From positions 1-60,538 of the forward strand of contig CALAZZ010000105.1 in NCBI GenBank assembly GCA_937926515.1: a stretch of DNA of 60,538 bases. Reading direction: 5' to 3'. Under the pieces are notes generated by a model that saw nothing but the letters and a program-made list of their open reading frames with translations, did not search any database and was not told where the DNA came from. Shown piece after piece: positions 34,882 to 44,070 of this stretch; positions within the stretch are counted from its first letter, which is position 1; each line of letters opens with the position of its first letter. This DNA comes from an uncultured Bacteroidales bacterium. GTDB lineage: Bacteria > Bacteroidota > Bacteroidia > Bacteroidales > F082. The position numbers and the translations under genes are program-made.

Positions 34882-35919
34882 CTATTTCTCTTGCTGAATA
34901 CTAACTATAATGTGTTTGTTTTCGAGCATAAATATAATAAGCATGGCAAGCAGGAAAGCGCCTAATGCGGATAAAGCCACAATGACCCAACGCACAGGAA
35001 ATACCTTTTTGTCGGAAGGAAAAGGATGTGTTATTATGTTGGAATAAGTCATGTCAGCATTGTAAAAACGCATGGCAAGTTCATAATCTATCTTCAGATC
35101 AACAAATGCACGGGCCTCATGTCTTAACATTTCAATGATCACCAACATTTCACCACCGTACAACTCAATGTTCCGCTTTAGCTCATTAACAGCCGCGGTA
35201 TTAATGTTTACATTACCAGTACCGTATACTGTCCGTAAATAACCACGCATAACTTCCTGCGATTGTGCAGAGAAGTCAATAAGCCCATATTCTGTTCCCA
35301 ATACATACATTCTGTTTTGTAAAGAATCAATCAGGTTTCGTTTATAACGAAGTTGCCTTTCATACATCTCCAAGACCTCAGCGTATTTGCTCTTGTGCAA
35401 GTGAGCTACTTTCAAATCATACAACCTGAGGATTTCATTTGCCATTATTGATGCTCGCTCAGGATCTTTATCCCTGACTGTGATGCTGATTGCTTCATAA
35501 GGGGTTTTACCCATTTTAACATTTTTGCGGAACTCACTAATCAGTGCAGTTCGATAGAATTTGTATTCGGGGTCGATCTTATAATGTACACCCAAATCAA
35601 ATATCCTGATCATCGAATCTACTATATCCTGTGACTGGAGCAGTTGAAGCATCTGCTCCGTTTCGCTTTCATCCGAATAGCTATCTATGTTTGCCGGATA
35701 CACCACTGTTTCAGAACGATAAAGCGGTGTAATAAAAAATGGGCCTGAAAAAATGGCTCCCAAAATGGCTGCAACCAATACGATGGCGGCCAAATGAAAT
35801 CGCCACTTATACGCAAGCCTTACAATTGCTGTATTATTGAAGTAGTTATCCATATTGATTGATGTGTTATGCTTTGTGGTTAACTTATTGATTTCTATAT
35901 TAGTATTGATCTCTGTCAT
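34882..35919 (-). CDS. Wzz-type chain-length determinant protein 1
   Basis: A 345-residue inner-membrane protein with the Wzz layout: an N-terminal transmembrane helix (FHLAAIVLVAAILGAIFSGPFF), a large periplasmic helical domain with SITVRDKDPERASIMANEIL, and a C-terminal helix preceded by a proline-rich stretch (FPVRWVIVALSALGAFLLAMLIIF). It would control polysaccharide chain length together with the O-antigen ligase/polymerase gene downstream. There is no cytosolic tyrosine kinase domain. An in-frame GTG at 35943 adds eight residues; ATG 35919 is my choice, and a third option is 35853. The second copy lies directly upstream. Confidence 0.78.
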   Translation of the reverse strand: MTEINTNIEINKLTTKHNTSINMDNYFNNTAIVRLAYKWRFHLAAIVLVAAILGAIFSGPFFITPLYRSETVVYPANIDSYSDESETEQMLQLLQSQDIVDSMIRIFDLGVHYKIDPEYKFYRTALISEFRKNVKMGKTPYEAISITVRDKDPERASIMANEILRLYDLKVAHLHKSKYAEVLEMYERQLRYKRNLIDSLQNRMYVLGTEYGLIDFSAQSQEVMRGYLRTVYGTGNVNINTAAVNELKRNIELYGGEMLVIIEMLRHEARAFVDLKIDYELAMRFYNADMTYSNIITHPFPSDKKVFPVRWVIVALSALGAFLLAMLIIFMLENKHIIVSIQQEK

Positions 35920-35963
35920 GGGTGCGGGCAATGAAAATGACACCCATTTCTTAAGATCAATGC

Positions 35964-36995
35964 TTAACCAGCTTTTTTTTTTAATCCAGCTGCCGGATAA
36001 AATTGGTCTAAATATATGATGATGAGCATACTCAGAAAAAATACGGAGGAAAGTGCAATCAGCATAATCAGCCAGCGGATCGGATAGGCCTTACGCTCAG
36101 CTTCATAAGCACTAGTAACCACAAATTTGTGTGGTAAATTTTGCGTAGCATCCACCTTGGCTTCCTCATATTTTGCTTTCAGTTGCGAAAGTTGCTTGCG
36201 TTCGTGCTCGAGCATATCCCTGATCGATACATAAGGTCCGCCATATTCTGCAAGAACCTCAAGCCTTTCCTCCAGCCTTCGTATACCAGGAATGTTGTTA
36301 TTTGCCAGTTCGATAGCCAGCTGCTGGTTGATCATTTCGGCTTGACTCTCATAATCATGCACACCTAAACGCCTGAGCACATTCAGTGAATCTTCCATGG
36401 TCTGCACCTGCTCTCTAAGGTTGAAGTATTCCCTTTCAACGATTTGAAATGCCCGCTGAGCCACTTCCTTCTGCATCTTGTTCATAACTGAATCGAACTG
36501 CTCTGCAATCGCATTTGCAATATGCGCACTCATGACAGGATCCTTGTCTAAAACCGTGATCTTGACTGCCATATACTCTGTGCGTCTGAATTTGATCTTG
36601 CTTTCGTAGGTTTTATAGAGGCGTGTAAACGGAAACTTCGAACCAGCCTTGATGTCATAGTGGTTCATCAGATCAAAGTCTTCGATAATCTGGTCCCTGA
36701 TCTGGTTGGAATTCAATATCTGCAGCATTCTTTCGGTTTGCTCATCTTCTCCAAATTCGAGCAGGTCCTTTTGTTGTTGATTGGATGTACTAAGGAGCAC
36801 CTTGGATATTGAATTGGTTGATGTTGGATAAAGAATGACGACCGACCGGTACATTGGCGTGATAAAGACAGGTAAAGTGAAAATATAGGTGAGTATAGCA
36901 GCAGCAATCAGCACTATTACAATTGCTTTCCTATTGATTTGAAGCAATTTAAAAATGCTTCTCGAATCCAATTCACCGTTTTGTTGCTGTTGCAT
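35964..36995 (-). CDS. Wzz-type chain-length determinant protein 2
   Basis: A 343-residue paralogue of the following gene. The first transmembrane helix (AIVIVLIAAAILTYIFTLPVFI) is followed by the PMYRSVVILYPTSTNSISK strand. A long coiled-coil-prone periplasmic body (about 180-280) follows, and the C-terminal helix is introduced by AYPIRWLIMLIALSSVFF. It is the first gene of a three-gene minus-strand unit with the second Wzz-like protein and the O-antigen ligase. Two Wzz copies could set different chain lengths or form a hetero-oligomer; this is inference. Confidence 0.78.
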   Translation of the reverse strand: MQQQQNGELDSRSIFKLLQINRKAIVIVLIAAAILTYIFTLPVFITPMYRSVVILYPTSTNSISKVLLSTSNQQQKDLLEFGEDEQTERMLQILNSNQIRDQIIEDFDLMNHYDIKAGSKFPFTRLYKTYESKIKFRRTEYMAVKITVLDKDPVMSAHIANAIAEQFDSVMNKMQKEVAQRAFQIVEREYFNLREQVQTMEDSLNVLRRLGVHDYESQAEMINQQLAIELANNNIPGIRRLEERLEVLAEYGGPYVSIRDMLEHERKQLSQLKAKYEEAKVDATQNLPHKFVVTSAYEAERKAYPIRWLIMLIALSSVFFLSMLIIIYLDQFYPAAGLKKKAG

Positions 36996-37020
36996 TAAGA
37001 TTTAGTTTGAAAGGGAGTGC

Positions 37021-37028
37021 CAAAAATA
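37021..37028 (-). promoter_or_regulatory. candidate -7 box upstream of Wzz-ligase unit
   Basis: The minus strand reads TATTTTTG followed by G, fitting TAnnTTTG, 26 bases upstream of the ATG at 36995. The nearest TTG is 15 bases further upstream, shorter than the usual 19. Confidence 0.4.
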
Positions 37029-37079
37029 GAAAATTATTTAATTCAAAATATTATTCCCCAAACATAAGTACTCTATGGC

Positions 37080-40000
37080 TTAGCTTAGAGTGAAATCCAC
37101 ATAACCAAGTTCTTCCAATTGTCTCACCACTTCATTTACGTCCAGGCCGCCTTTCAATGGACGAAGTAAGGTAGAAAGGCCTGTATCAGCATCATTCAGA
37201 CGGATGGTATATGGCACCTTCCCCTGGCTTAGCTCAATCAGCTGAATAAACTCAAGCATCTGGTCCTCATTTATCCTTTCTACATGCAGCGTAATGCTTA
37301 TTTGTTTAGTAAGTTTTTCGAGCAGGCTATCAAGCAATTTGATATCTGTTATCTTTAACTCGTACTGCTCTTTATTCCTGTAATTCTGCTGCACCAAGGC
37401 AGTCACATAAATAAAGGTATTGACCTCTATCAGATATTTAAACTTGAGATAATGCTCCGACCAAAGCAACAATTCAATAGAATCACTCTGGTCTTCAATC
37501 TTAAACCTTGCATATGGTTTTCCATTAGAGGTTGTTAAATGATCAGAAGAAACGATCTGTCCGGCGAACGCAAGTTTTGTTCCAAGCATGTTTTGTAATT
37601 CCTGGTTAATGCTTGAAATGGTGGTATTCGTAAAAAACTTCAACTGTATCTTATAGTCATCCATGGGATGGCTGCTAATATAGAAGCCGATCGTGTCGAG
37701 TTCCATCTTCAGCTCGGTCATTTTTGTCCAGGGCTCACATTCAGGAAAACTCAGCTCCAAAGTTTCAGTACTGGTCTCTTCACCAAATAAATTTGTTTGC
37801 GATGAATTCCGCATCTCCTGCACCTGCGCCGTGTATCGTATTGCTTTCTCCAGAAAGGTATTGTTTTCATTGGCCTCCTTGTGAAAGAACTGCGCGCGAT
37901 GCACCCCTTCGAATGAATCAAAAGCACCTGCCATAGCCAGTGCTTCCAGGTTGCGCTTATTCACGGTGCGCAAGTTGATGCGGGTCAAAAAATCAAATAC
38001 ATTTAAGAAGTTGCCATTCGACTCACGTTCTTCAATAATGTTTTTAACAGCAGCTTCGCCTATATTTTTTATGGCACCCAATCCAAACCTTATCTCGCCC
38101 TTGTCGTTTACTGTGAATTTATAATGTGATTCGTTTATGTCAGGACCCAATGTTATGATGCCCATTCTACGGCACTCTTCCATAAAGAAAGTGACTTGCT
38201 TTATATCACTTCTGTTGTTGCTGAGGACTGCTGCCATAAATTCAGCAGGATAATTGGCTTTTAGGTAGGCCGTTTGAAATCCGACAACAGCATAACAGGT
38301 GGAGTGCGATTTATTAAATGCATAATTGGCAAATGCCAGCCAATCGTTCCATATTTTTCTAAGTTTTTCTTCCGGATGTTTATTGGCCATACCACCCTGA
38401 ATGAATTTTTCCTCAAGCTGCGTCAGTAAAGATCTGTTTTTTTTACCCATGGCCTTTCGCAGGGTGTCGGCCTCACCTTTGGTAAAACCGGCAAGTTTCT
38501 GCGACAACAACATCACTTGCTCCTGGTACACTGTGATCCCATAAGTCTCCTCCAGGATATCACGCATGGCTTCCAGCTCGTAAGTCACTGGCTCAATGCG
38601 ATGTTTGCGTTTAATATAATTGGGAATATACGCCATAGGCCCAGGCCTGTAAAGCGCATTCATGGCGATAAGGTCATTAAATTCAGTAGGCTGCAATTCC
38701 TTCAGGTGCTTACGCATACCGGCGCTTTCGTACTGGAATATGCCAACCGTTTCGCCACGTTGAAACAACTCATAGGTCTTGATATCATCAAGTGGAATAT
38801 GGTCGGCCTCAATAGTCAGGTTGTGTCTTTTACGTATGATCGCGATGGTCTCTTTGATGAGCGAGAGGGTTTTCAGTCCGAGGAAGTCTACCTTGAGCAG
38901 GCCTGCTGCCTCGGCCACATCATTATCGAATTGGGTTGCCCACAGATTTTGCTCCTTACCTTCCTTGGATTCTTTGGGTACGATGATTGGCACGATCTCA
39001 CGTAAATCAGTTGGGGTGATCACAAAGCCACAGGCATGAATCCCGGTGTTTCTTATTGAGCCTTCCAGCTTCAGTGTGTTTTTGAGTATTTCACCTTCCA
39101 CACTTTCTTCTTCTACCCTCTTTTTAAGCATTTCTCCCGCTTCGATCTGATCAGGCCTGTACTTATCCCGTAGCTTGTCCGGTGGCAGGTTATAAAAATC
39201 ACTCAGCGTGACATTCATGGTGGCACTTGCAAGTTTATTCACCACCGACAAATCTACATCAAGTGCTCTACCAATGTCACGGATGGCTGACTTGGTTCCC
39301 AAGGTACCATAGGTAATGATCTGTGCAACTTTGTTCTGTCCGTACTTATGGGTTACGTAATCAATAACTTTCGAACGTCCCTCATCATCAAAATCTATAT
39401 CGATATCCGGCATGGATACTCGGTCAGGATTAAGGAAGCGCTCAAAAAGTAACCCATACTTTAAGGGATCAACATTAGTGATGCCGGTACAATAAGCCAC
39501 CAGTGAGCCGGCAGCAGATCCTCTGCCTGGTCCTACTGAAACCCCCAAACGCCTGGCCTCTGCAATCAAATCCTGCACAATAAGAAAATACCCCGGATAA
39601 CCTGTCCTTTCGATTGTTGCCAACTCAAAATCAAGTCGTTCTTTTATCTCGTCCGTAATATCTCCGAAACGTTCTTTTGCACCCTCATAGGCAAGGTGAC
39701 GCAAATAGGCATTCTCCCCACGTTGACCATGATCCTTCTTATCATCATCATTTTGGTAAGCTTCCGGTATTTCAAATTCAGGAAGCGAAACCTCCCGCTC
39801 AAGATCGAAAGGCTCAATCTTATCCACGATATGTTGCACGTTTGAAATTGCTTCGGGAAGGTCTGAAAACAATGCCAGCATCTCTTCCTGTGTCTTGAAG
39901 TAAAACTCATCATTCGGGAAACCAAAACGATAACCATAACCACGGCCAATTGGATCAGCCTTGCGGTTGTTATCTTTGATACAGATCATGAAATCCTGTG

Positions 40001-41444
40001 CATCAGCATCCGCCTTGTCCAGATAATAGGTGTTGTTTGAGGCGAAATACTTTATATCATATTTGGCAGCCATCCCAAGTAAAAACTTGTTCAGGTGCGC
40101 TTCCTCCTCAAGCCCATGTCTGTTGATTTCCAGGTAAAAGTCATCACCAAAGTGCTCTTTCCACCACTGAACAGCCTCCTCAGCCTGATGTTCACCAACA
40201 TTAAGCAGCAAGTTGGGAATATCTCCACTGATGCCACCACTGCTAACAATTAAACCTTCCTTATACTGCAACAGGAGGTCCTTGTCAATACGTGGAACAT
40301 AGTAGAAACCATCAGTATAGGAAAGCGAACTGAGCATGCTCAGGTTTGTAAAACCTTGTTTATTCTTTGCAAAAAACGGGACCAGGTTTCCATTGTCTTT
40401 GATGCTGCGGTCACGATGGTTTCGACAAATATAGAGTTCCGTGCCAACAAGCCCTTTGATCAGTTGTTGATGTTCTTTCACCCCTCGTTGAACTGCATCT
40501 TCTTCTGATTTGTTGTGTTTTTTGATCGCATTCACAAACTGAAATGTCCCCATCATATTACCGGTATCAGTAAGTCCTACAGCAGGCATTTTCAGTTTCG
40601 CAGCTTGCTTAACCAATGCCTTAATATTGGTTGTAGATGTGAGTATTGAGAATGTACTATGATTCCGCAGATGCGAATAGTCAAGCTTCGATTGAGCATC
40701 CACTATTGTTTTGTGAACTAGCGGATCCGGCTCAGTGTCACTCATATGTCCCTGACCTACAGCTTCATGATTTGGAGCTATGGAAATGCCCGAAGTCTGC
40801 ATAGGGTTAGGATTGGCCTTGCGAAACTGCTCAACAATTGATTCCTCAACATGCAGATCATCAGCAGAAAATTCTCTCCTGCGCACCAACTCAAAGAAGC
40901 AGCGGGTCGTCGCCTCAACATCAGCCGATGCATTGTGTGCCTGTCCAAAGCCTTCACTAAATAAAACCTGGTGCAATTCCTCCAAAGTCGGCAATTTGAA
41001 CTTTCCGCCTTTACCCCCTGGAATTTTGCAAAAGGAAGCCGTTTTTTCAGTACATGTATCTAGTAGATGTAAGCTGGTTAAAGGTGTATCCAGGTTGCAG
41101 CGTAAAAACTCCACCGCCATGATGCTGTAATCAAAATCAATATTATGTCCAACAAGTAAATGTGTTTTGGACAGGACCTTGTTGAAATGATCGAGCACCT
41201 TTTCCAGTTCCATCCCATGCTTTTCAGCAAATGATGTATCAATTCCATGCACCCGTGAGGCATTGAACGGAATTGTAAAGCCTTCTGGCTTGATTATATG
41301 ATTAGCGGTTTCGATTAGTTTGCCGCTTTCATCATGCAGCTGCCATGCAATCTGCACAACACGTGGCCAGTTATCAAAATCTGTTAGTGGTGCGTTTTTA
41401 TCGCGGGGAAGGCCTGTGGTCTCTGTATCGAAAATTAGGAACAT
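37080..41444 (-). CDS. dnaE: DNA polymerase III alpha subunit with fused N-terminal proofreading exonuclease
   Basis: A 1454-residue replicative polymerase. Residues 1 to about 200 form a DEDDh exonuclease like DnaQ: Asp6 and Glu8 (FDTETTG), GHNIDFDYSIM, and HNASADVEAT. From about residue 255 the DnaE body follows: a PHP domain with a degenerate metal site (HLRNHSTFS, LTDTGNMMG), the polymerase palm with GPGRGSAAGSLVAYCTGI and catalytic aspartates in MPDIDIDFDDEGR, then finger, beta-binding and OB-fold regions. DnaE alone is usually about 1150-1230 residues, so the extra length is explained by the fused exonuclease. Start at ATG 41444 opens directly into the first exonuclease strand. It is monocistronic as far as can be seen. 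Confidence 0.93.
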   Translation of the reverse strand: MFLIFDTETTGLPRDKNAPLTDFDNWPRVVQIAWQLHDESGKLIETANHIIKPEGFTIPFNASRVHGIDTSFAEKHGMELEKVLDHFNKVLSKTHLLVGHNIDFDYSIMAVEFLRCNLDTPLTSLHLLDTCTEKTASFCKIPGGKGGKFKLPTLEELHQVLFSEGFGQAHNASADVEATTRCFFELVRRREFSADDLHVEESIVEQFRKANPNPMQTSGISIAPNHEAVGQGHMSDTEPDPLVHKTIVDAQSKLDYSHLRNHSTFSILTSTTNIKALVKQAAKLKMPAVGLTDTGNMMGTFQFVNAIKKHNKSEEDAVQRGVKEHQQLIKGLVGTELYICRNHRDRSIKDNGNLVPFFAKNKQGFTNLSMLSSLSYTDGFYYVPRIDKDLLLQYKEGLIVSSGGISGDIPNLLLNVGEHQAEEAVQWWKEHFGDDFYLEINRHGLEEEAHLNKFLLGMAAKYDIKYFASNNTYYLDKADADAQDFMICIKDNNRKADPIGRGYGYRFGFPNDEFYFKTQEEMLALFSDLPEAISNVQHIVDKIEPFDLEREVSLPEFEIPEAYQNDDDKKDHGQRGENAYLRHLAYEGAKERFGDITDEIKERLDFELATIERTGYPGYFLIVQDLIAEARRLGVSVGPGRGSAAGSLVAYCTGITNVDPLKYGLLFERFLNPDRVSMPDIDIDFDDEGRSKVIDYVTHKYGQNKVAQIITYGTLGTKSAIRDIGRALDVDLSVVNKLASATMNVTLSDFYNLPPDKLRDKYRPDQIEAGEMLKKRVEEESVEGEILKNTLKLEGSIRNTGIHACGFVITPTDLREIVPIIVPKESKEGKEQNLWATQFDNDVAEAAGLLKVDFLGLKTLSLIKETIAIIRKRHNLTIEADHIPLDDIKTYELFQRGETVGIFQYESAGMRKHLKELQPTEFNDLIAMNALYRPGPMAYIPNYIKRKHRIEPVTYELEAMRDILEETYGITVYQEQVMLLSQKLAGFTKGEADTLRKAMGKKNRSLLTQLEEKFIQGGMANKHPEEKLRKIWNDWLAFANYAFNKSHSTCYAVVGFQTAYLKANYPAEFMAAVLSNNRSDIKQVTFFMEECRRMGIITLGPDINESHYKFTVNDKGEIRFGLGAIKNIGEAAVKNIIEERESNGNFLNVFDFLTRINLRTVNKRNLEALAMAGAFDSFEGVHRAQFFHKEANENNTFLEKAIRYTAQVQEMRNSSQTNLFGEETSTETLELSFPECEPWTKMTELKMELDTIGFYISSHPMDDYKIQLKFFTNTTISSINQELQNMLGTKLAFAGQIVSSDHLTTSNGKPYARFKIEDQSDSIELLLWSEHYLKFKYLIEVNTFIYVTALVQQNYRNKEQYELKITDIKLLDSLLEKLTKQISITLHVERINEDQMLEFIQLIELSQGKVPYTIRLNDADTGLSTLLRPLKGGLDVNEVVRQLEELGYVDFTLS

Positions 41445-41503
41445 CCTGGTAAGTTAATTTAATTACTTAGATATTAGGAAGATAATAAAATTAAGTGGTT
41501 CTA

Positions 41504-41511
41504 CAAAGTTA
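41504..41511 (-). promoter_or_regulatory. candidate -7 box of dnaE
   Basis: The minus strand reads TAACTTTG, fitting TAnnTTTG, 60 bases upstream of the dnaE ATG. No TTG at the usual -33 distance is evident. Confidence 0.4.
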
Positions 41512-41601
41512 TGCTTAATTCCATTTTTACTTATGCCTTTGTTGAAAACTTATTGCCGTAATCTGCAATCTAAATCCCAAACCTCTCTATCTTAGCCAGC
41601 T

Positions 41602-41913
41602 ATGAGCACAACTGAAAATTTCAATCATATTGAACACTTGCTATCCCGGTTACTGTTTCATTTCGGGTATCAGGTTGATGCGAACCTAAGTCTTACTGAA
41701 AAGCTTGATTTGATAAGGCGCCACGACAGATCAATAGCCGATCTAATTGCTAACTACTATGAAGCTGTACATTTATATCAGTTTATCTGTAACGATATTG
41801 AGCTGAAGATCAAAGCACCTGAAATCTGGACGATCCAAAGTGAATCGGCTGAAGAACAAGTTGAGATCTTTCATAATCAAGTTCTTGATAAATTAAGCTC
41901 TATAATTAGCTGA
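41602..41913 (+). CDS. small conserved-looking hypothetical protein
   Basis: A 103-residue soluble protein, mostly helical, slightly acidic, with no signal peptide or membrane segment. It reads like a real protein: good codon use, an ATG start, no antisense gene, and an SLTEKLDLIRRHD helix followed by a tyrosine-rich helix (ANYYEAVHLYQFICNDIE). I do not recognise the family. It is divergent from dnaE and is followed by a 379-base spacer, so neighbours give no firm hint. Confidence 0.6.
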   Translation: MSTTENFNHIEHLLSRLLFHFGYQVDANLSLTEKLDLIRRHDRSIADLIANYYEAVHLYQFICNDIELKIKAPEIWTIQSESAEEQVEIFHNQVLDKLSSIIS

Positions 41914-42044
41914 ATATTTAAGGAGAACTTTACAGTGTAAATCACTATCATACATTGGTTTACAATAGCAGTCCACTGGATTTCATTACGTATTATCATC
42001 TCATTGCTGATGTATTGGGATCAATTGGGGAGCTAAATATTTTA

Positions 42045-42119
42045 ATGATGCAAGGAAAAAGATCAAGAATGGGTTCAGCTGGAGTGGCACCATCACTACC
42101 ACCATTTTTTTTTAGATAA
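42045..42119 (+). CDS. possible 24-residue small protein
   Basis: ATG ATG start, 24 codons, TAA stop. The product begins MMQGKRSRMGSAGV, with five basic residues in the whole peptide, and ends in PSLPPFFFR. A GGGGAG stretch (42027-42032) lies 12 bases upstream as a possible ribosome binding site. The basic start and Pro-Pro-Phe-Phe-Phe end are unusual for random DNA, but part comes from a T9 run. No family is recognised and expression is unproven. Confidence 0.3.
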   Translation: MMQGKRSRMGSAGVAPSLPPFFFR

Positions 42120-42214
42120 TAGGATATCAAAAACGCATTCTCAAAATTGATGCTTCTATTATGAGCCTGACATCATGCCATCATCAACAAATTATGTGAA
42201 ATTCTTAACAATAT

Positions 42215-42248
42215 TTGACATTTACACTTGAAATAATACTTAAATTTG
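42215..42248 (+). promoter_or_regulatory. promoter of DUF1573 gene
   Basis: TTG at 42215-42217, 23 bases, then TAAATTTG at 42241-42248 followed by C. It fits the Bacteroidota TTG-N17-23-TAnnTTTG pattern with a long spacer, and lies 44 bases upstream of the ATG at 42293. Confidence 0.6.
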
Positions 42249-42292
42249 CACCTATTAAATAACAGATTTTTTCATAAAAAAAATTAATCGAC

Positions 42293-42772
42293 ATGAAAAC
42301 AATCACAATTCTGCTGACAGCTCTGTTGCTCCCACTGCTGCCATTAATGGCCCAGGATGCAAAATCAGAAAGTGAAACCGTAAATGAAACTGAGTCAAGC
42401 GGGCCTGAGATTTCTTTCAGTAAAACAGTTCATGATTATGGTGAAATTACAGTCGGCAGCGATGGCAGCTCTACCTTTGAGTTTACCAATACAGGTACAG
42501 AACCATTGATCCTTTCCAGGCCACGTTCAAGCTGTGGATGTACCGTTCCCAGCTGGCCACGCGAACCAATCCTGCCAGGAGAAAGTGAGAGTATTAAAGT
42601 AACTTATAACACGGCACGAGTTGGTAAAATCAACAAGACAGTAACTGTGATGTCCAATGCCAAAAATAGCAGCAGTGTGGTATTGCGCATAACCGGTAAT
42701 GTAGTGAACAAGCCTGAAACAACGCTTCTGGAGAAAAACACCGGCGTTGGGACAAGCCCATCAAAAAATTAA
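42293..42772 (+). CDS. secreted DUF1573 protein
   Basis: A 159-residue exported protein. The signal peptide (ITILLTALLLPLLPLMAQ) is followed by an acidic, low-complexity linker (about 22-40) and one DUF1573 domain: SFSKTVHDYGEITVGSDGSSTFEFTNTG, then the hallmark PLILSRPRSSCGCTVPSWPREPILPGES with its CGC motif. DUF1573 is an Ig-like fold abundant in Bacteroidota, with no defined function. It has its own promoter and a strong terminator, so it is transcribed alone. Confidence 0.92.
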   Translation: MKTITILLTALLLPLLPLMAQDAKSESETVNETESSGPEISFSKTVHDYGEITVGSDGSSTFEFTNTGTEPLILSRPRSSCGCTVPSWPREPILPGESESIKVTYNTARVGKINKTVTVMSNAKNSSSVVLRITGNVVNKPETTLLEKNTGVGTSPSKN

Positions 42773-42801
42773 ATCATTTCTTTATAAATTCAATCTATCA
42801 G

Positions 42802-42835
42802 CCCGGCTTCCCAAAGCCGGGTAGATTATTTTTTT
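42802..42835 (+). terminator. intrinsic terminator of DUF1573 gene
   Basis: Arms CCCGGCTT (42802-42809) and AAGCCGGG (42814-42821) form a perfect 8-bp stem with a 4-base loop, followed within 7 bases by a T-rich run ending at 42835. It lies 30 bases after the stop. Confidence 0.85.
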
Positions 42836-42858
42836 GTAATAAATCAAATTAAAACAAG

Positions 42859-44058
42859 ATGCCTCAAATTTCAGTAAAAGGGCGCATGATGCCCGAATCA
42901 CCCATCCGAAAACTTGTACCCTATGCTGAAGCAGCCAAGGGTAGAGGTGTAAAAGTGTACCACCTTAATATCGGACAACCCGATATTCAAACACCTGAAG
43001 TTGCACTGGACGCTGTACGCAATTTTTCAGATAAGGTGATTGAGTACAGCCATTCAGCAGGAATCTTGCCGTACCGAAAAAAACTGGTAGAATATTACAA
43101 AAAAAATGATATTCATATTACAGCCGAGGACATTATTATTGGTGCCGGTGCCTCCGAGGCTATCCTGTTTGCCTTTCAGTCTATTATGGATCCTGATGAT
43201 GAAGTCATCATCCCCGAACCATTTTATGCCAACTACAATGGTTTTGCAATCAATGCAGGCGTAAAAGTCAAACCCATATTTTCGTCCATAGAAACCGGCT
43301 TTGCCTTGCCCCCGATAACTGAATTTGAAAAATCCATTACACCTAAAACAAAAGCGATACTGATCTGCAACCCCAACAATCCTACCGGATATCTCTATTC
43401 AAAAGAAGAGCTCGAAACATTGCGTCAGTTAGTTCTCAAACACGATCTTTATCTGATTGCCGACGAAGTTTATCGTGAATTCTGCTATGACGGCAATACC
43501 CATCACTCTTGCATGCATCTCAAAGGTGTTGAGGACAATGTAATTTTGATCGATTCTGTATCAAAACGTTACAGTGCTTGTGGTGTACGCATTGGCTGTA
43601 TGATTTCTAAAAACAAGGAAGTGATGCAAACCGCCCTTAAGTTTGCACAAGCCCGTTTGAGCCCACCCAGCCTGGGTCAGGTGGTGGCCGAAGCGGCCTT
43701 GGGTACCCCCGACAGCTACTTCGAAGATGTACTCCAGGAATACTTGCAACGTAGAGATGTGGTGGTAAAAGCCATCAATCAAATTCCGGGTGCAAAGTGT
43801 CCAAAACCCAAAGGAGCCTTTTATGTAGTCGCGAAACTGCCTGTTGACGATTCCGATCAATTCTGCAGGTGGTTGCTTGAATCCTTCAAGTATGAAAAGC
43901 AGACCGTTATGTTTGCCCCTGCCAGTGGGTTCTATTCCACCTCAAGCAGAGGCAAAGACGAAGTTCGCATCAGCTACGTGCTGAATGTAAATGATCTTGC
44001 CAAATCCATGAAGGTGCTCGAAGAAGCGCTTAAAGTGTATCCGGGCAGGACAGTGTAA
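42859..44058 (+). CDS. class I/II PLP-dependent aminotransferase (aspartate aminotransferase-like)
   Basis: A 399-residue fold-type I aminotransferase. The substrate-entry block is LNIGQPDIQTPEVALDAV, followed by GAGASEAILFAFQSIMDP, the ICNPNNPTGYLYSKEEL block, the DEVYREFCYDG block, and the PLP-binding Lys236 in DSVSKRYSACGVRIG. The C-terminal Arg that binds the substrate carboxylate is in DEVRISYVLN. The substrate could be aspartate or another amino acid; sequence reading does not decide this. It follows a terminator and so has its own transcript, and it converges with the lipoprotein gene. Confidence 0.9.
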   Translation: MPQISVKGRMMPESPIRKLVPYAEAAKGRGVKVYHLNIGQPDIQTPEVALDAVRNFSDKVIEYSHSAGILPYRKKLVEYYKKNDIHITAEDIIIGAGASEAILFAFQSIMDPDDEVIIPEPFYANYNGFAINAGVKVKPIFSSIETGFALPPITEFEKSITPKTKAILICNPNNPTGYLYSKEELETLRQLVLKHDLYLIADEVYREFCYDGNTHHSCMHLKGVEDNVILIDSVSKRYSACGVRIGCMISKNKEVMQTALKFAQARLSPPSLGQVVAEAALGTPDSYFEDVLQEYLQRRDVVVKAINQIPGAKCPKPKGAFYVVAKLPVDDSDQFCRWLLESFKYEKQTVMFAPASGFYSTSSRGKDEVRISYVLNVNDLAKSMKVLEEALKVYPGRTV

Positions 44059-44070
44059 ACTATAACGCAA

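Larger units (their letters stand above)
41914..42292. other. 379-base intergenic region with a small ORF and a promoter
   Basis: The spacer between the 103-residue protein and the DUF1573 gene. It holds a possible 24-codon ORF (42045-42119), a run of nine T at 42105-42113 that is inside that ORF and has no hairpin before it, and the DUF1573 promoter (42215-42248). Confidence 0.5.

Noticed and set aside
42105..42113. Run of nine T considered as part of a terminator
   Set aside because: No stable hairpin precedes it; it falls within the possible small ORF.
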